Positions 34,813 to 42,993 of a stretch of 64,000 nt of DNA are shown here, one piece after another; position 1 is the first letter of the stretch, and every line of letters starts with the position of its first letter. The DNA is from G963675935 sp963803125 (GTDB lineage: Bacteria; Planctomycetota; Planctomycetia; Pirellulales; Thermoguttaceae). A program made the translations under genes and the position numbers. The notes beneath the pieces are model-generated. The model was not told the origin of the DNA. It saw only the letters and a program-made list of their open reading frames with translations, and did no database searches. Location: NCBI GenBank assembly GCA_963803125.1, contig CAWDLR010000003.1, forward strand, positions 2,790,001-2,854,000, given 5' to 3'.

Positions 34813-36350
34813 CAATGCCAAGGCTTGATTGGAAGCGGTTTTGATGTAATCTTTTGCGAGGTCGAGGGTTGCGTTGAAAATGTGCTTTGGGAAAATGGCG
34901 GTGAATTGACCGCGCATGAAAAAGCCGTTCCAGCAATGATAGGGGGTCACAACACCAAACCCCATCATGGAAGGAACGGCAAATGGCCAACGCAAGGAAG
35001 CGGGCCCGCCAACGACGGCGGGCGAAATCGTTGATCGGCTCGATGCGAGAGTTTCTCACGCCGGAAGTTTTCAAGCAAGTCCGAAATGCTTCAAAACGCA
35101 GGAAATGCCCGCGTTGGGACTTGCATCCTTTGCTTTACATCATCATCCTGACGACCTATTGCTGTGGCGACAGCCTCCCGGAAAAGTTTGAAGCCGCCAG
35201 AATGTTCTATGTCGCCAGTTGTCCAAAACGAAAACGGCCGGGCCAGCACTTTTCCGGCTTTGAAAAGGCCATCGCCAAACTTCCCATGCCCATCCTGCGG
35301 GCGTTGGCGGCGGCCCTGCGCGCACGGATGGAAGTCATTTTCGGCAATCAGTGGAAAGTGGGAAACTTCATCCCCTTTGGCTGTGATGGCACGCGGCAGA
35401 CGTGTCCCCGCACCGAGGAACTGGAGCAACGCTTGGGAAGCGGCGGCAAAGAGGATTCGTCACCGACGATCTGGAACACCTCGATCGTGCATCTTACCTT
35501 GGGCATTCCCTTTTGCTGGCGATTGGGGAAGGGGGGCAAAGCCAGCGAACGAAGTCACCTCATGTACATGCTGCGTTGGCTGCCAGCGGCGGCGTTGGTG
35601 GTGGCCGACGCGGGATATGTGGGCTACAACGTGGCCGCGACCATGATCTTGGCGAACGTGTCCTTTCTCATCCGCATGTCCTCCAAGGCCACCTTTTACA
35701 GCGAAACCCAGGAACTGTTGGAGGAGTTCCGCGAAGGGATTGTCTATTATTGGCCGAAGAGCCAGCAGGAGGACGGCAAGCCGCCGATTCGCGGCCGATT
35801 GCTGCGGATTCACAGTTGCCGTCATAAGGTGGACGTCTGGCTGTTTACGAACGTGGAAGATGCGAAGCAGCTATCCTTGGAGATGGCGGGAACTTGTTAT
35901 CGTTGGAGGTGGGAAAACGAGGGATTTTTCAGAACCTACAAGCGAACCTTGAAGAAAGTGGCGTTGATGAGTCGGACGCTACGGCTAGTGCATCGCGAGG
36001 CAGAGGCTTCGATGATCGCAACGCAGTTATTGCTTTGTCAAGGCGCGTTGGCGATGCCGGCACCGCCGAAAGACAGCCTCCCGATAATGTGCAGCCCACG
36101 GGGGGTGTTGCTGGAGGTGCGTCGTGACATGTTAGGCCGTAGGGAATCCAAGCCATTTCGTGAAAGGATTGCCCGAGCGCAACGCGAACGGCGTGTGCGT
36201 ACCAGCCCGAAACAGAAGCGGGAATGGCCGCGTCGCAAAGCTCACACGGCACCACACCCGCCGGTCTTGCTGCGGCTGACAGAAGAACAGAAAGTCAAGA
36301 TTCAACAACAGTTACAAGCGGCATAACACAGTAAACTGGAAATGGCATTG
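34813..36350 (+). mobile_element. tandem IS copy 1 (intact, 1538 bp)
   Basis: The ends CAATGCCA...TGGCATTG are short inverted repeats. GGTGGCACG flanks both sides. The three copies are almost identical, with lengths of 1538, 1539 and 1537 bases; copies 2 and 3 share a base (G at 37798 and its equivalent) that differs from copy 1. Confidence 0.92.
34983..36326 (+). CDS. IS4-type DDE transposase, intact copy
   Basis: The 447-residue transposase has the catalytic acids Asp135 (FGCDGTRQTC), Asp209 (VVADAGYVGYN) and Glu313 in the YREK signature (YRWRWENEGFFRTYK: Tyr306, Arg309, Glu313, Lys320). The N-terminus is basic (MANARKRARQRRRAKS). GGAAGG lies about ten bases before the ATG. It is the only intact reading among the three tandem copies and could supply transposase for all of them. 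Confidence 0.92.
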   Translation: MANARKRARQRRRAKSLIGSMREFLTPEVFKQVRNASKRRKCPRWDLHPLLYIIILTTYCCGDSLPEKFEAARMFYVASCPKRKRPGQHFSGFEKAIAKLPMPILRALAAALRARMEVIFGNQWKVGNFIPFGCDGTRQTCPRTEELEQRLGSGGKEDSSPTIWNTSIVHLTLGIPFCWRLGKGGKASERSHLMYMLRWLPAAALVVADAGYVGYNVAATMILANVSFLIRMSSKATFYSETQELLEEFREGIVYYWPKSQQEDGKPPIRGRLLRIHSCRHKVDVWLFTNVEDAKQLSLEMAGTCYRWRWENEGFFRTYKRTLKKVALMSRTLRLVHREAEASMIATQLLLCQGALAMPAPPKDSLPIMCSPRGVLLEVRRDMLGRRESKPFRERIARAQRERRVRTSPKQKREWPRRKAHTAPHPPVLLRLTEEQKVKIQQQLQAA

Positions 36351-36359
36351 GGTGGCACG

Positions 36360-37898
36360 CAATGCCAAGGCTTGATTGGAAGCGGTTTTGATGTAATCTT
36401 TTGCGAGGTCGAGGGTTGCGTTGAAAATGTGCTTTGGGAAAATGGCGGTGAATTGACCGCGCATGAAAAAGCCGTTCCAGCAATGATAGGGGGTCACAAC
36501 ACCAAACCCCATCATGGAAGGAACGGCAAATGGCCAACGCAAGGAAGCGGGCCCGCCAACGACGGCGGGCGAAATCGTTGATCGGCTCGATGCGAGAGTT
36601 TCTCACGCCGGAAGTTTTCAAGCAAGTCCGAAATGCTTCAAAACGCAGGAAATGCCCGCGTTGGGACTTGCATCCTTTGCTTTACATCATCATCCTGACG
36701 ACCTATTGCTGTGGCGACAGCCTCCCGGAAAAGTTTGAAGCCGCCAGAATGTTCTATGTCGCCAGTTGTCCAAAACGAAAACGGCCGGGCCAGCACTTTT
36801 CCGGCTTTGAAAAGGCCATCGCCAAACTTCCCATGCCCATCCTGCGGGCGTTGGCGGCGGCCCTGCGCGCACGGATGGAAGTCATTTTCGGCAATCAGTG
36901 GAAAGTGGGAAACTTCATCCCCTTTGGCTGTGATGGCACGCGGCAGACGTGTCCCCGCACCGAGGAACTGGAGCAACGCTTGGGAAGCGGCGGCAAAGAG
37001 GATTCGTCACCGACGATCTGGAACACCTCGATCGTGCATCTTACCTTGGGCATTCCCTTTTGCTGGCGATTGGGGAAGGGGGGCAAAGCCAGCGAACGAA
37101 GTCACCTCATGTACATGCTGCGTTGGCTGCCAGCGGCGGCGTTGGTGGTGGCCGACGCGGGATATGTGGGCTACAACGTGGCCGCGACCATGATCTTGGC
37201 GAACGTGTCCTTTCTCATCCGCATGTCCTCCAAGGCCACCTTTTACAGCGAAACCCAGGAACTGTTGGAGGAGTTCCGCGAAGGGATTGTCTATTATTGG
37301 CCGAAGAGCCAGCAGGAGGACGGCAAGCCGCCGATTCGCGGCCGATTGCTGCGGATTCACAGTTGCCGTCATAAGGTGGACGTTCTGGCTGTTTACGAAC
37401 GTGGAAGATGCGAAGCAGCTATCCTTGGAGATGGCGGGAACTTGTTATCGTTGGAGGTGGGAAAACGAGGGATTTTTCAGAACCTACAAGCGAACCTTGA
37501 AGAAAGTGGCGTTGATGAGTCGGACGCTACGGCTAGTGCATCGCGAGGCAGAGGCTTCGATGATCGCAACGCAGTTATTGCTTTGTCAAGGCGCGTTGGC
37601 GATGCCGGCACCGCCGAAAGACAGCCTCCCGATAATGTGCAGCCCACGGGGGGTGTTGCTGGAGGTGCGTCGTGACATGTTAGGCCGTAGGGAATCCAAG
37701 CCATTTCGTGAAAGGATTGCCCGAGCGCAACGCGAACGGCGTGTGCGTACCAGCCCGAAACAGAAGCGGGAATGGCCGCGTCGCAAAGCTCACACGGCGC
37801 CACACCCGCCGGTCTTGCTGCGGCTGACAGAAGAACAGAAAGTCAAGATTCAACAACAGTTACAAGCGGCATAACACAGTAAACTGGAAATGGCATTG
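36360..37898 (+). mobile_element. tandem IS copy 2 (1539 bp)
   Basis: It starts right after the 9-bp GGTGGCACG that ends copy 1. It is identical to copy 1 except for one inserted T (GACGTTCTGG, 37383-37384) and one or a few substitutions, such as GGCGCC for GGCACC near 37799. Confidence 0.92.
36530..37874 (+). pseudogene. IS4-type transposase, copy 2, frameshifted
   Basis: The frame is identical to copy 1 up to about residue 285, where one extra T shifts it. The original sequence resumes in another frame from 37385 to 37874 and contains the catalytic Glu and the C-terminus. The two catalytic aspartates and the glutamate are thus on separate frames, so this copy should be inactive unless the base is an assembly error. 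Confidence 0.85.
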
Positions 37899-37907
37899 GG
37901 TGGCACG

Positions 37908-39444
37908 CAATGCCAAGGCTTGATTGGAAGCGGTTTTGATGTAATCTTTTGCGAGGTCGAGGGTTGCGTTGAAAATGTGCTTTGGGAAAATGGCGGTGAA
38001 TTGACCGCGCATGAAAAAGCCGTTCCAGCAATGATAGGGGGTCACAACACCAAACCCCATCATGGAAGGAACGGCAAATGGCCAACGCAAGGAAGCGGGC
38101 CCGCCAACGACGGCGGGCGAAATCGTTGATCGGCTCGATGCGAGAGTTTCTCACGCCGGAAGTTTTCAAGCAAGTCCGAAATGCTTCAAAACGCAGGAAA
38201 TGCCCGCGTTGGGACTTGCATCCTTTGCTTTACATCATCATCCTGACGACCTATTGCTGTGGCGACAGCCTCCCGGAAAAGTTTGAAGCCGCCAGAATGT
38301 TCTATGTCGCCAGTTGTCCAAAACGAAAACGGCCGGGCCAGCACTTTTCCGGCTTTGAAAAGGCCATCGCCAAACTTCCCATGCCCATCCTGCGGGCGTT
38401 GGCGGCGGCCCTGCGCCACGGATGGAAGTCATTTTCGGCAATCAGTGGAAAGTGGGAAACTTCATCCCCTTTGGCTGTGATGGCACGCGGCAGACGTGTC
38501 CCCGCACCGAGGAACTGGAGCAACGCTTGGGAAGCGGCGGCAAAGAGGATTCGTCACCGACGATCTGGAACACCTCGATCGTGCATCTTACCTTGGGCAT
38601 TCCCTTTTGCTGGCGATTGGGGAAGGGGGGCAAAGCCAGCGAACGAAGTCACCTCATGTACATGCTGCGTTGGCTGCCAGCGGCGGCGTTGGTGGTGGCC
38701 GACGCGGGATATGTGGGCTACAACGTGGCCGCGACCATGATCTTGGCGAACGTGTCCTTTCTCATCCGCATGTCCTCCAAGGCCACCTTTTACAGCGAAA
38801 CCCAGGAACTGTTGGAGGAGTTCCGCGAAGGGATTGTCTATTATTGGCCGAAGAGCCAGCAGGAGGACGGCAAGCCGCCGATTCGCGGCCGATTGCTGCG
38901 GATTCACAGTTGCCGTCATAAGGTGGACGTCTGGCTGTTTACGAACGTGGAAGATGCGAAGCAGCTATCCTTGGAGATGGCGGGAACTTGTTATCGTTGG
39001 AGGTGGGAAAACGAGGGATTTTTCAGAACCTACAAGCGAACCTTGAAGAAAGTGGCGTTGATGAGTCGGACGCTACGGCTAGTGCATCGCGAGGCAGAGG
39101 CTTCGATGATCGCAACGCAGTTATTGCTTTGTCAAGGCGCGTTGGCGATGCCGGCACCGCCGAAAGACAGCCTCCCGATAATGTGCAGCCCACGGGGGGT
39201 GTTGCTGGAGGTGCGTCGTGACATGTTAGGCCGTAGGGAATCCAAGCCATTTCGTGAAAGGATTGCCCGAGCGCAACGCGAACGGCGTGTGCGTACCAGC
39301 CCGAAACAGAAGCGGGAATGGCCGCGTCGCAAAGCTCACACGGCGCCACACCCGCCGGTCTTGCTGCGGCTGACAGAAGAACAGAAAGTCAAGATTCAAC
39401 AACAGTTACAAGCGGCATAACACAGTAAACTGGAAATGGCATTG
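37908..39444 (+). mobile_element. tandem IS copy 3 (1537 bp)
   Basis: Third direct copy, following another GGTGGCACG. It differs from copy 1 by one lost base (GCGCCACGG for GCGCGCACGG near 38413) and shares the copy 2 substitution. The right flank is GGTGGCACGGGCATCCTGCC, the left arm of a palindromic repeat, so the original insertion target was that repeat. Confidence 0.92.
38078..39420 (+). pseudogene. IS4-type transposase, copy 3, frameshifted
   Basis: The first 112 residues match copy 1, then one missing base near 38413 shifts the frame. The remaining 332 residues, with all three catalytic acids, continue from 38422 with a possible internal ATG. This fragment lacks the N-terminal DNA-binding part and is probably not functional. 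Confidence 0.85.
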
Positions 39445-39445
39445 G

Positions 39446-39500
39446 GTGGCACGGGCATCCTGCCCGCGGCCGAAAAACACGGGCAAGATGCCCGTGCCAC
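39446..39500. repeat. palindromic repeat family H (GTGGCACGGGCATCCTGCCCG type)
   Basis: Arms GTGGCACGGGCATCCTGCCC and GGGCAAGATGCCCGTGCCAC form an imperfect long hairpin around GCGGCCGAAAAACAC. The IS array sits in its left arm. Read as protein it gives the sequence MARASCPRPKNTGKMPVPR, a well-known false N-terminal extension. Confidence 0.88.
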
Positions 39501-39568
39501 GTCAAACATCGTTACCCATCTGTGCTATCATAGCTCAGCATCGCATGCCCCCGAAGCGGACATTTCCC

Positions 39569-40474
39569 ATGCCCGATGCGTCCGACCCGACAGCGTCTGA
39601 AAAGAGCGCGGCAGCCATTGACGGCGGGCGGCGACGGACCGCCGGGTGGTGTCTTTGGGTATGGAGGATTGTCCGCGACTTGTTGATCGTCTATCTTCTG
39701 ATCGTGTTGGCCGCCATGTTTCTGGAAAACTCGCTCATCTATCATCCGACGCGCTATCCGGCGGGCGAGTGGAATCAGAGGAGCCTTCCATTTGAAGACG
39801 CCTGGTTCCACGCGGCCGATGGGACGCGGCTGCACGGCTGGTACGTGCCGCACAAGAATCCGCGTGCGATCATCCTCTATTGTCACGGCAACGCCGGCAA
39901 CCTGACCCATCGGCAGCCGATCCTCGAAATCCTGAACCGCCGCGTGGGCGTGTCCGTGCTGATCTTCGATTATCGCGGCTACGGTCGCAGCGAGGGGAAA
40001 CCGAACGAGGCCGGCATACTGGCCGACGCCCGTGCCGCCCGCCGTTGGCTGGCCGAGCGCGAGAAGATCGCCGAGTCGCAGATCGTGCTGTTGGGCGAAT
40101 CGCTGGGTGGAGGGGTGGCGGTCGATCTGGCCGCCCGCGACGGCGCCCGGGCGCTGGTGCTGGAAAACACCTTCAGCAGCCTGCCCGATGTGGCCGCCTA
40201 TTACTATCCCTGGCTGCCGGTTCACTGGGCCATGCGAACCCGGCTCGATTCAGCGGCGAAGATCGCCGACTATCACGGCCCGACGTTGCAGGTACACGGC
40301 GACGCCGACACGATCGTGCCGCTTCGCTTTGCCCAGCGGCTCTACGCCGCCGCCAACCAGCCGAAGAAGTTCATCATCTGTCCGGGCCACGACCACAACG
40401 ACCTGCTGCCGCCGGAATACTATGACGAGTTGACGGCGTTCTTGGATGGGCTGCCGAACCGCTCGTCGAAGTGA
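39569..40474 (+). CDS. membrane-anchored alpha/beta hydrolase (BEM46/ABHD-like)
   Basis: The 301-residue protein has an N-terminal membrane anchor at about residues 34-50 (RDLLIVYLLIVLAAMFLE), the oxyanion segment ILYCHGNAGNL, the nucleophile elbow GESLGG with Ser178, an acid in HGDADTIVPLRFA and a histidine in CPGHDHNDLL. It is a serine hydrolase of the S33/BEM46 type. The start at 39569 avoids an upstream extension through the palindromic repeat; 39545 is an alternative. Substrate unknown. Confidence 0.88.
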   Translation: MPDASDPTASEKSAAAIDGGRRRTAGWCLWVWRIVRDLLIVYLLIVLAAMFLENSLIYHPTRYPAGEWNQRSLPFEDAWFHAADGTRLHGWYVPHKNPRAIILYCHGNAGNLTHRQPILEILNRRVGVSVLIFDYRGYGRSEGKPNEAGILADARAARRWLAEREKIAESQIVLLGESLGGGVAVDLAARDGARALVLENTFSSLPDVAAYYYPWLPVHWAMRTRLDSAAKIADYHGPTLQVHGDADTIVPLRFAQRLYAAANQPKKFIICPGHDHNDLLPPEYYDELTAFLDGLPNRSSK

Positions 40475-40483
40475 CCCAGTGAA

Positions 40484-40626
40484 CTCTCGTTCCCACGCTC
40501 CGCGTGGGAACGCATCTGGGAAGACGCTCTGCGGCCAGTCGGGGTGGGTTGTCGCGCGGCAGCGTGCGTTTCTCGACGCGGAGCGTCGGATCCGGTGGGT
40601 TCCCACGCGGAGCGTGGGAACCAGAG
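40484..40626. repeat. palindromic repeat family D (TTCCCACGCTCCGCGTGGGAA type), two facing copies
   Basis: CTCGTTCCCACGCTCCGCG... at 40484-40512 and TTCCCACGCGGAGCGTGGGAA at 40600-40620 are compact palindromes arranged in inverse orientation. A relative lies at 11783-11815. The pair separates the convergent hydrolase and aldolase genes and could end transcription of both. Confidence 0.85.
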
Positions 40627-40636
40627 GCCCACGCTT

Positions 40637-41497
40637 CTACCGCCGTGATTCGAGCATCTTCATCACGCGATCGGTGATCGCCTGGATGAGCGCCTCTTGG
40701 TCGGCGGGGGCTACGGCGGCCGCGGAATGGCCGTCGGGGGATGGGGCGTGCGGCGGCGGCTGGAAAGCTTTGGGCGACACGCCGGCCGCCTTCCAACTCT
40801 CGCGGAAGGCGTCGTTGGCGCAGATGTCGCAGTTCTTCATCTCCGACCGCGGATCGGCAAAGCCCCATTTCTGCTTGAGATCGAGCAACGCCCGAGCTTC
40901 CGGCTCGCTGAAATAGTTGACCGACCCCAGGCCGCGGGCCAACATCAACATGCGGCAATAGGCGTCGAGGATTTCCGTCCACCAATACGCCCGCTCGACC
41001 GTGTCGCCGAAGCTCACCGTGCCGTGGTTGGCCAGAATGATGACGTTCGACTTGTGGACGAACGGCAGGATCGTGTCGGCAAACGTCTGGCTGCCGGGGA
41101 TCTCGTACCTGGCGATCGGCACGTCGCCCAGGAAGATTTCAACCTCAGGGAGCACGCAACTTGGCACCGGCTCGCGGGCGATGCCGAAGGCCGTGGCGTG
41201 CGGCGGATGGCAGTGGACCACCGACTTGATCTCCGCCCGCTCCTTCATGATCGCCAGGTGCAGCTTGACCTCGCTGGTCATCTTCCGCTTGCCGCTGAGC
41301 TGCTTCCCCTCCATGTCGACGACGCACAGATCGTCGGGCTTCATAAAACCCTTCGAGATCATCGTCGGCGTGCAGACGACCTGGTTCTCGCTGACGCGGT
41401 AGCTGATGTTGCCATCGTTGGCCGCGGCAAAGCCCTTCTTGTACAGCCGCTCGCCGATGTCGCAGATTTCCTGCTTGACTTTCTGAATGTTTATCAT
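40637..41497 (-). CDS. class II aldolase (fuculose/rhamnulose-1-phosphate aldolase-like) with encapsulation peptide
   Basis: The 286-residue BMC lumen enzyme would cleave fuculose- or rhamnulose-1-phosphate to lactaldehyde and dihydroxyacetone phosphate. The zinc ligands are His95 and His97 (SVVHCHPPHAT) and His158 (ILANHGTVSFG), with Glu76 as the catalytic acid (MTSEVKLHL). After the catalytic domain (about residue 215) there is a proline-rich linker and an amphipathic helix (EALIQAITDRVMKMLESRR), the hallmark of a BMC encapsulation peptide. It overlaps the BMC-P gene by four bases (ATGA) and is the last gene of the operon. Confidence 0.93.
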   Translation of the reverse strand: MINIQKVKQEICDIGERLYKKGFAAANDGNISYRVSENQVVCTPTMISKGFMKPDDLCVVDMEGKQLSGKRKMTSEVKLHLAIMKERAEIKSVVHCHPPHATAFGIAREPVPSCVLPEVEIFLGDVPIARYEIPGSQTFADTILPFVHKSNVIILANHGTVSFGDTVERAYWWTEILDAYCRMLMLARGLGSVNYFSEPEARALLDLKQKWGFADPRSEMKNCDICANDAFRESWKAAGVSPKAFQPPPHAPSPDGHSAAAVAPADQEALIQAITDRVMKMLESRR

Positions 41498-41853
41498 GGT
41501 TTCTCAGGCTCCGCACTGGCAAGGGGGACAGTCCCATTTTCGCTGACGCGAAAATCGGGACAGTCCCCTGGCGTCACGTAATCCAGCGTATCGAGGATGG
41601 CGGCGTTGTAGGCGTCCAGCGGTTTTATTTCGGGATGAAAGGGCATGGCGGCCTCGCGGCCTTCGCTGATGGCGATGCGGCTACCGACGCCGGCGCCCAA
41701 CTCGTCATACACCGCGATCTCCTCCATCGGTTCATCCCAACGGCCGGCGAGGTTGTCCCAACTTAGCGGCGTGACCAGTTTGAAACGGCCGCCCAACAGG
41801 CTCGGATGAGCACGATTGAGCGTCACCGTTCCAATCACGTCGCCGATTCGCAT
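41494..41853 (-). CDS. BMC-P (EutN/CcmL) pentameric shell protein 3, repeat-altered C-terminus
   Basis: The 119-residue vertex protein of the BMC shell begins MRIGDVIGTVTLNRAHPSL, which is typical for the family, then LLGGRFKLVTPLSWD and GAGVGSRIAISEG. The last ~20 residues (DCPDFRVSENGTVPLASAE) are encoded by the palindromic repeat at 41523-41569, so the original C-terminus has been extended or replaced. The end overlaps the aldolase start by four bases, so the repeat kept the frame and the coupling. Confidence 0.9.
   Translation of the reverse strand: MRIGDVIGTVTLNRAHPSLLGGRFKLVTPLSWDNLAGRWDEPMEEIAVYDELGAGVGSRIAISEGREAAMPFHPEIKPLDAYNAAILDTLDYVTPGDCPDFRVSENGTVPLASAEPEKP
41523..41569. repeat. 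palindromic repeat family I inside the BMC-P gene
   Basis: GGGGACAGTCCCATTTTCG and CGAAAATCGGGACAGTCCCC are inverted arms around CTGACG. The element lies in the coding region just before the stop codon of BMC-P 3. Confidence 0.88.
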
Positions 41854-41864
41854 CGATTCGATTC

Positions 41865-42266
41865 CTATGCCAATCGCTTGCGGAAGACCTCGGGGCAGGT
41901 ACGCACTCCGCCGCGGGAGAATTCCGTGATCGCTTGTTTCAATTGGAAGAAGGTGCCCGCCCGCGGATCGACCACCAACAAGTTGGCGGCCACGGCGGCG
42001 GTGGCGGCGGCGACGGCCGGGGCCTCGATGCCGCCGACGGCGCGAACGCCCGCGAGTCGGTTCGCCAGGCAGAGCCCCGCCGCTGCGTGCCGCGTGAGCA
42101 ACACGCCCAGGGCATCCCCTTGTTGAATCTCGGCCGCCAAATGATCGGTGGCGGCAATCAAGCAATCGGAGGTTGACGGCGTCGCTTGGAATCCCTCGCG
42201 GGCCAAGGCCGCCAGCAGCGAAGTCGGATCAAAATCGACGCCCGAGACCATCACGCTCAGCCGCAC
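41865..42266 (-). CDS. RpiB/LacA-like fold protein of the BMC operon
   Basis: The 133-residue protein ends with DALGVLLTRHAAAGLCLANR, LAGVRAVGGIEAPAVAAATA and NLLVVDPRAGTFFQLKQAI, whose spacing resembles the C-terminal half of RpiB/LacAB sugar-phosphate isomerases. The N-terminal half and the usual catalytic cysteine motif are not clear, so it may be a catalytically inert relative. It could start at GTG 42266, which overlaps the upstream gene, or ATG 42251. Genes of this kind accompany planctomycete BMC operons; the function is not known to me. Confidence 0.6.
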   Translation of the reverse strand: MRLSVMVSGVDFDPTSLLAALAREGFQATPSTSDCLIAATDHLAAEIQQGDALGVLLTRHAAAGLCLANRLAGVRAVGGIEAPAVAAATAAVAANLLVVDPRAGTFFQLKQAITEFSRGGVRTCPEVFRKRLA

Positions 42267-42649
42267 GCTGCGCGGCGCCCGTCGGGCGATTTCGCCGACT
42301 CGAGCGCGATCCCACGGCGCAGCAATTCGTCGCGAACCGCCGGCGTGACGATCGCCTCGCGCGAGACCACTACGCGGCGAACGGAATTCAACCGGCCGGC
42401 GACGTCGTTCATCGTGACCACGCGAGCGGCAACATTGAGCGTAAACGGCTGATCGCCGCTCACCGCTTCACTGCCGACTGCCGACTGCCCACTGCCGACT
42501 TTACTGGGCACTGAAGTGCCCAGCCCTGCACGTAAAGTGCCCGGCCCCACAACCGCTTGCGGTTTCGCAACGGGAACTTCCGGCGCAGCGCGAAGCTGCG
42601 CGAGCACCTCGCGGACGATAAGTTCGATATCGGGTGTCGATGGATTCAT
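42257..42649 (-). CDS. BMC accessory protein with N-terminal encapsulation-type helix
   Basis: The 130-residue protein starts with an amphipathic helix, TPDIELIVREVLAQLRAAP, which resembles a BMC encapsulation peptide. It is followed by a proline-rich linker and a C-terminal domain (FTLNVAARVVTMNDVAGRLN, SVRRVVVSREAIVTPAVRDE). The linker is partly encoded by short repeats (GCACTGCCGACTGCCCACTG-like units at 42468-42500 and CACTGAAGTGCCCAG at 42505-42522), so its length is probably not conserved. It overlaps BMC-P 2 by four bases. I recognise no function; the helix suggests that it is taken into the compartment. Confidence 0.65.
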   Translation of the reverse strand: MNPSTPDIELIVREVLAQLRAAPEVPVAKPQAVVGPGTLRAGLGTSVPSKVGSGQSAVGSEAVSGDQPFTLNVAARVVTMNDVAGRLNSVRRVVVSREAIVTPAVRDELLRRGIALESAKSPDGRRAACG

Positions 42650-42906
42650 TCGTCGCGAATCCCCAAAACCGACCAGCGGACCGGCGAGGTGTTGTCGCCG
42701 ACCAACTCGCGGGCGCCGATGCCGTCGCTGGTAATCACCACCGTCTCTCCTCTGCCGGCCCCAACCGAATCGATCACCAGGATCGGATCGCCTTCGATCG
42801 TTCGGCCGTCGGCCTGCAACGCCATCACCAACAGCAGCTTCCATCCTTCCATCGAAGGATGTTTCAGCGTGGCGGTGGCAGTGCCCATTACTCGGCCGAG
42901 AAACAT
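42646..42906 (-). CDS. BMC-P (EutN/CcmL) pentameric shell protein 2
   Basis: The 86-residue vertex protein has the standard start FLGRVMGTATATLKHPSMEG, then WKLLLVMALQADG, VIDSVGAGRGETVVITSDG and VRWSVLGI. It forms pentamers that cap the corners of the shell. The ATG at 42906 is preferred over a GTG six bases upstream. The following accessory gene overlaps by four bases. Confidence 0.94.
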   Translation of the reverse strand: MFLGRVMGTATATLKHPSMEGWKLLLVMALQADGRTIEGDPILVIDSVGAGRGETVVITSDGIGARELVGDNTSPVRWSVLGIRDE

Positions 42907-42993
42907 CTTCACGCTCCGTGCGAAGCCGCAAGCGGCAGTCGCGGTCTGTCGTTTTCCGCGACCACTGGTCGCGGCTTTACAGTGACAGTTGTG

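Noticed and set aside
39446..39568. N-terminal extension of the alpha/beta hydrolase
   Set aside because: The extra residues are a translation of the GTGGCACGGGCAT palindrome, a known source of false starts. The start at 39569 places the membrane anchor normally.
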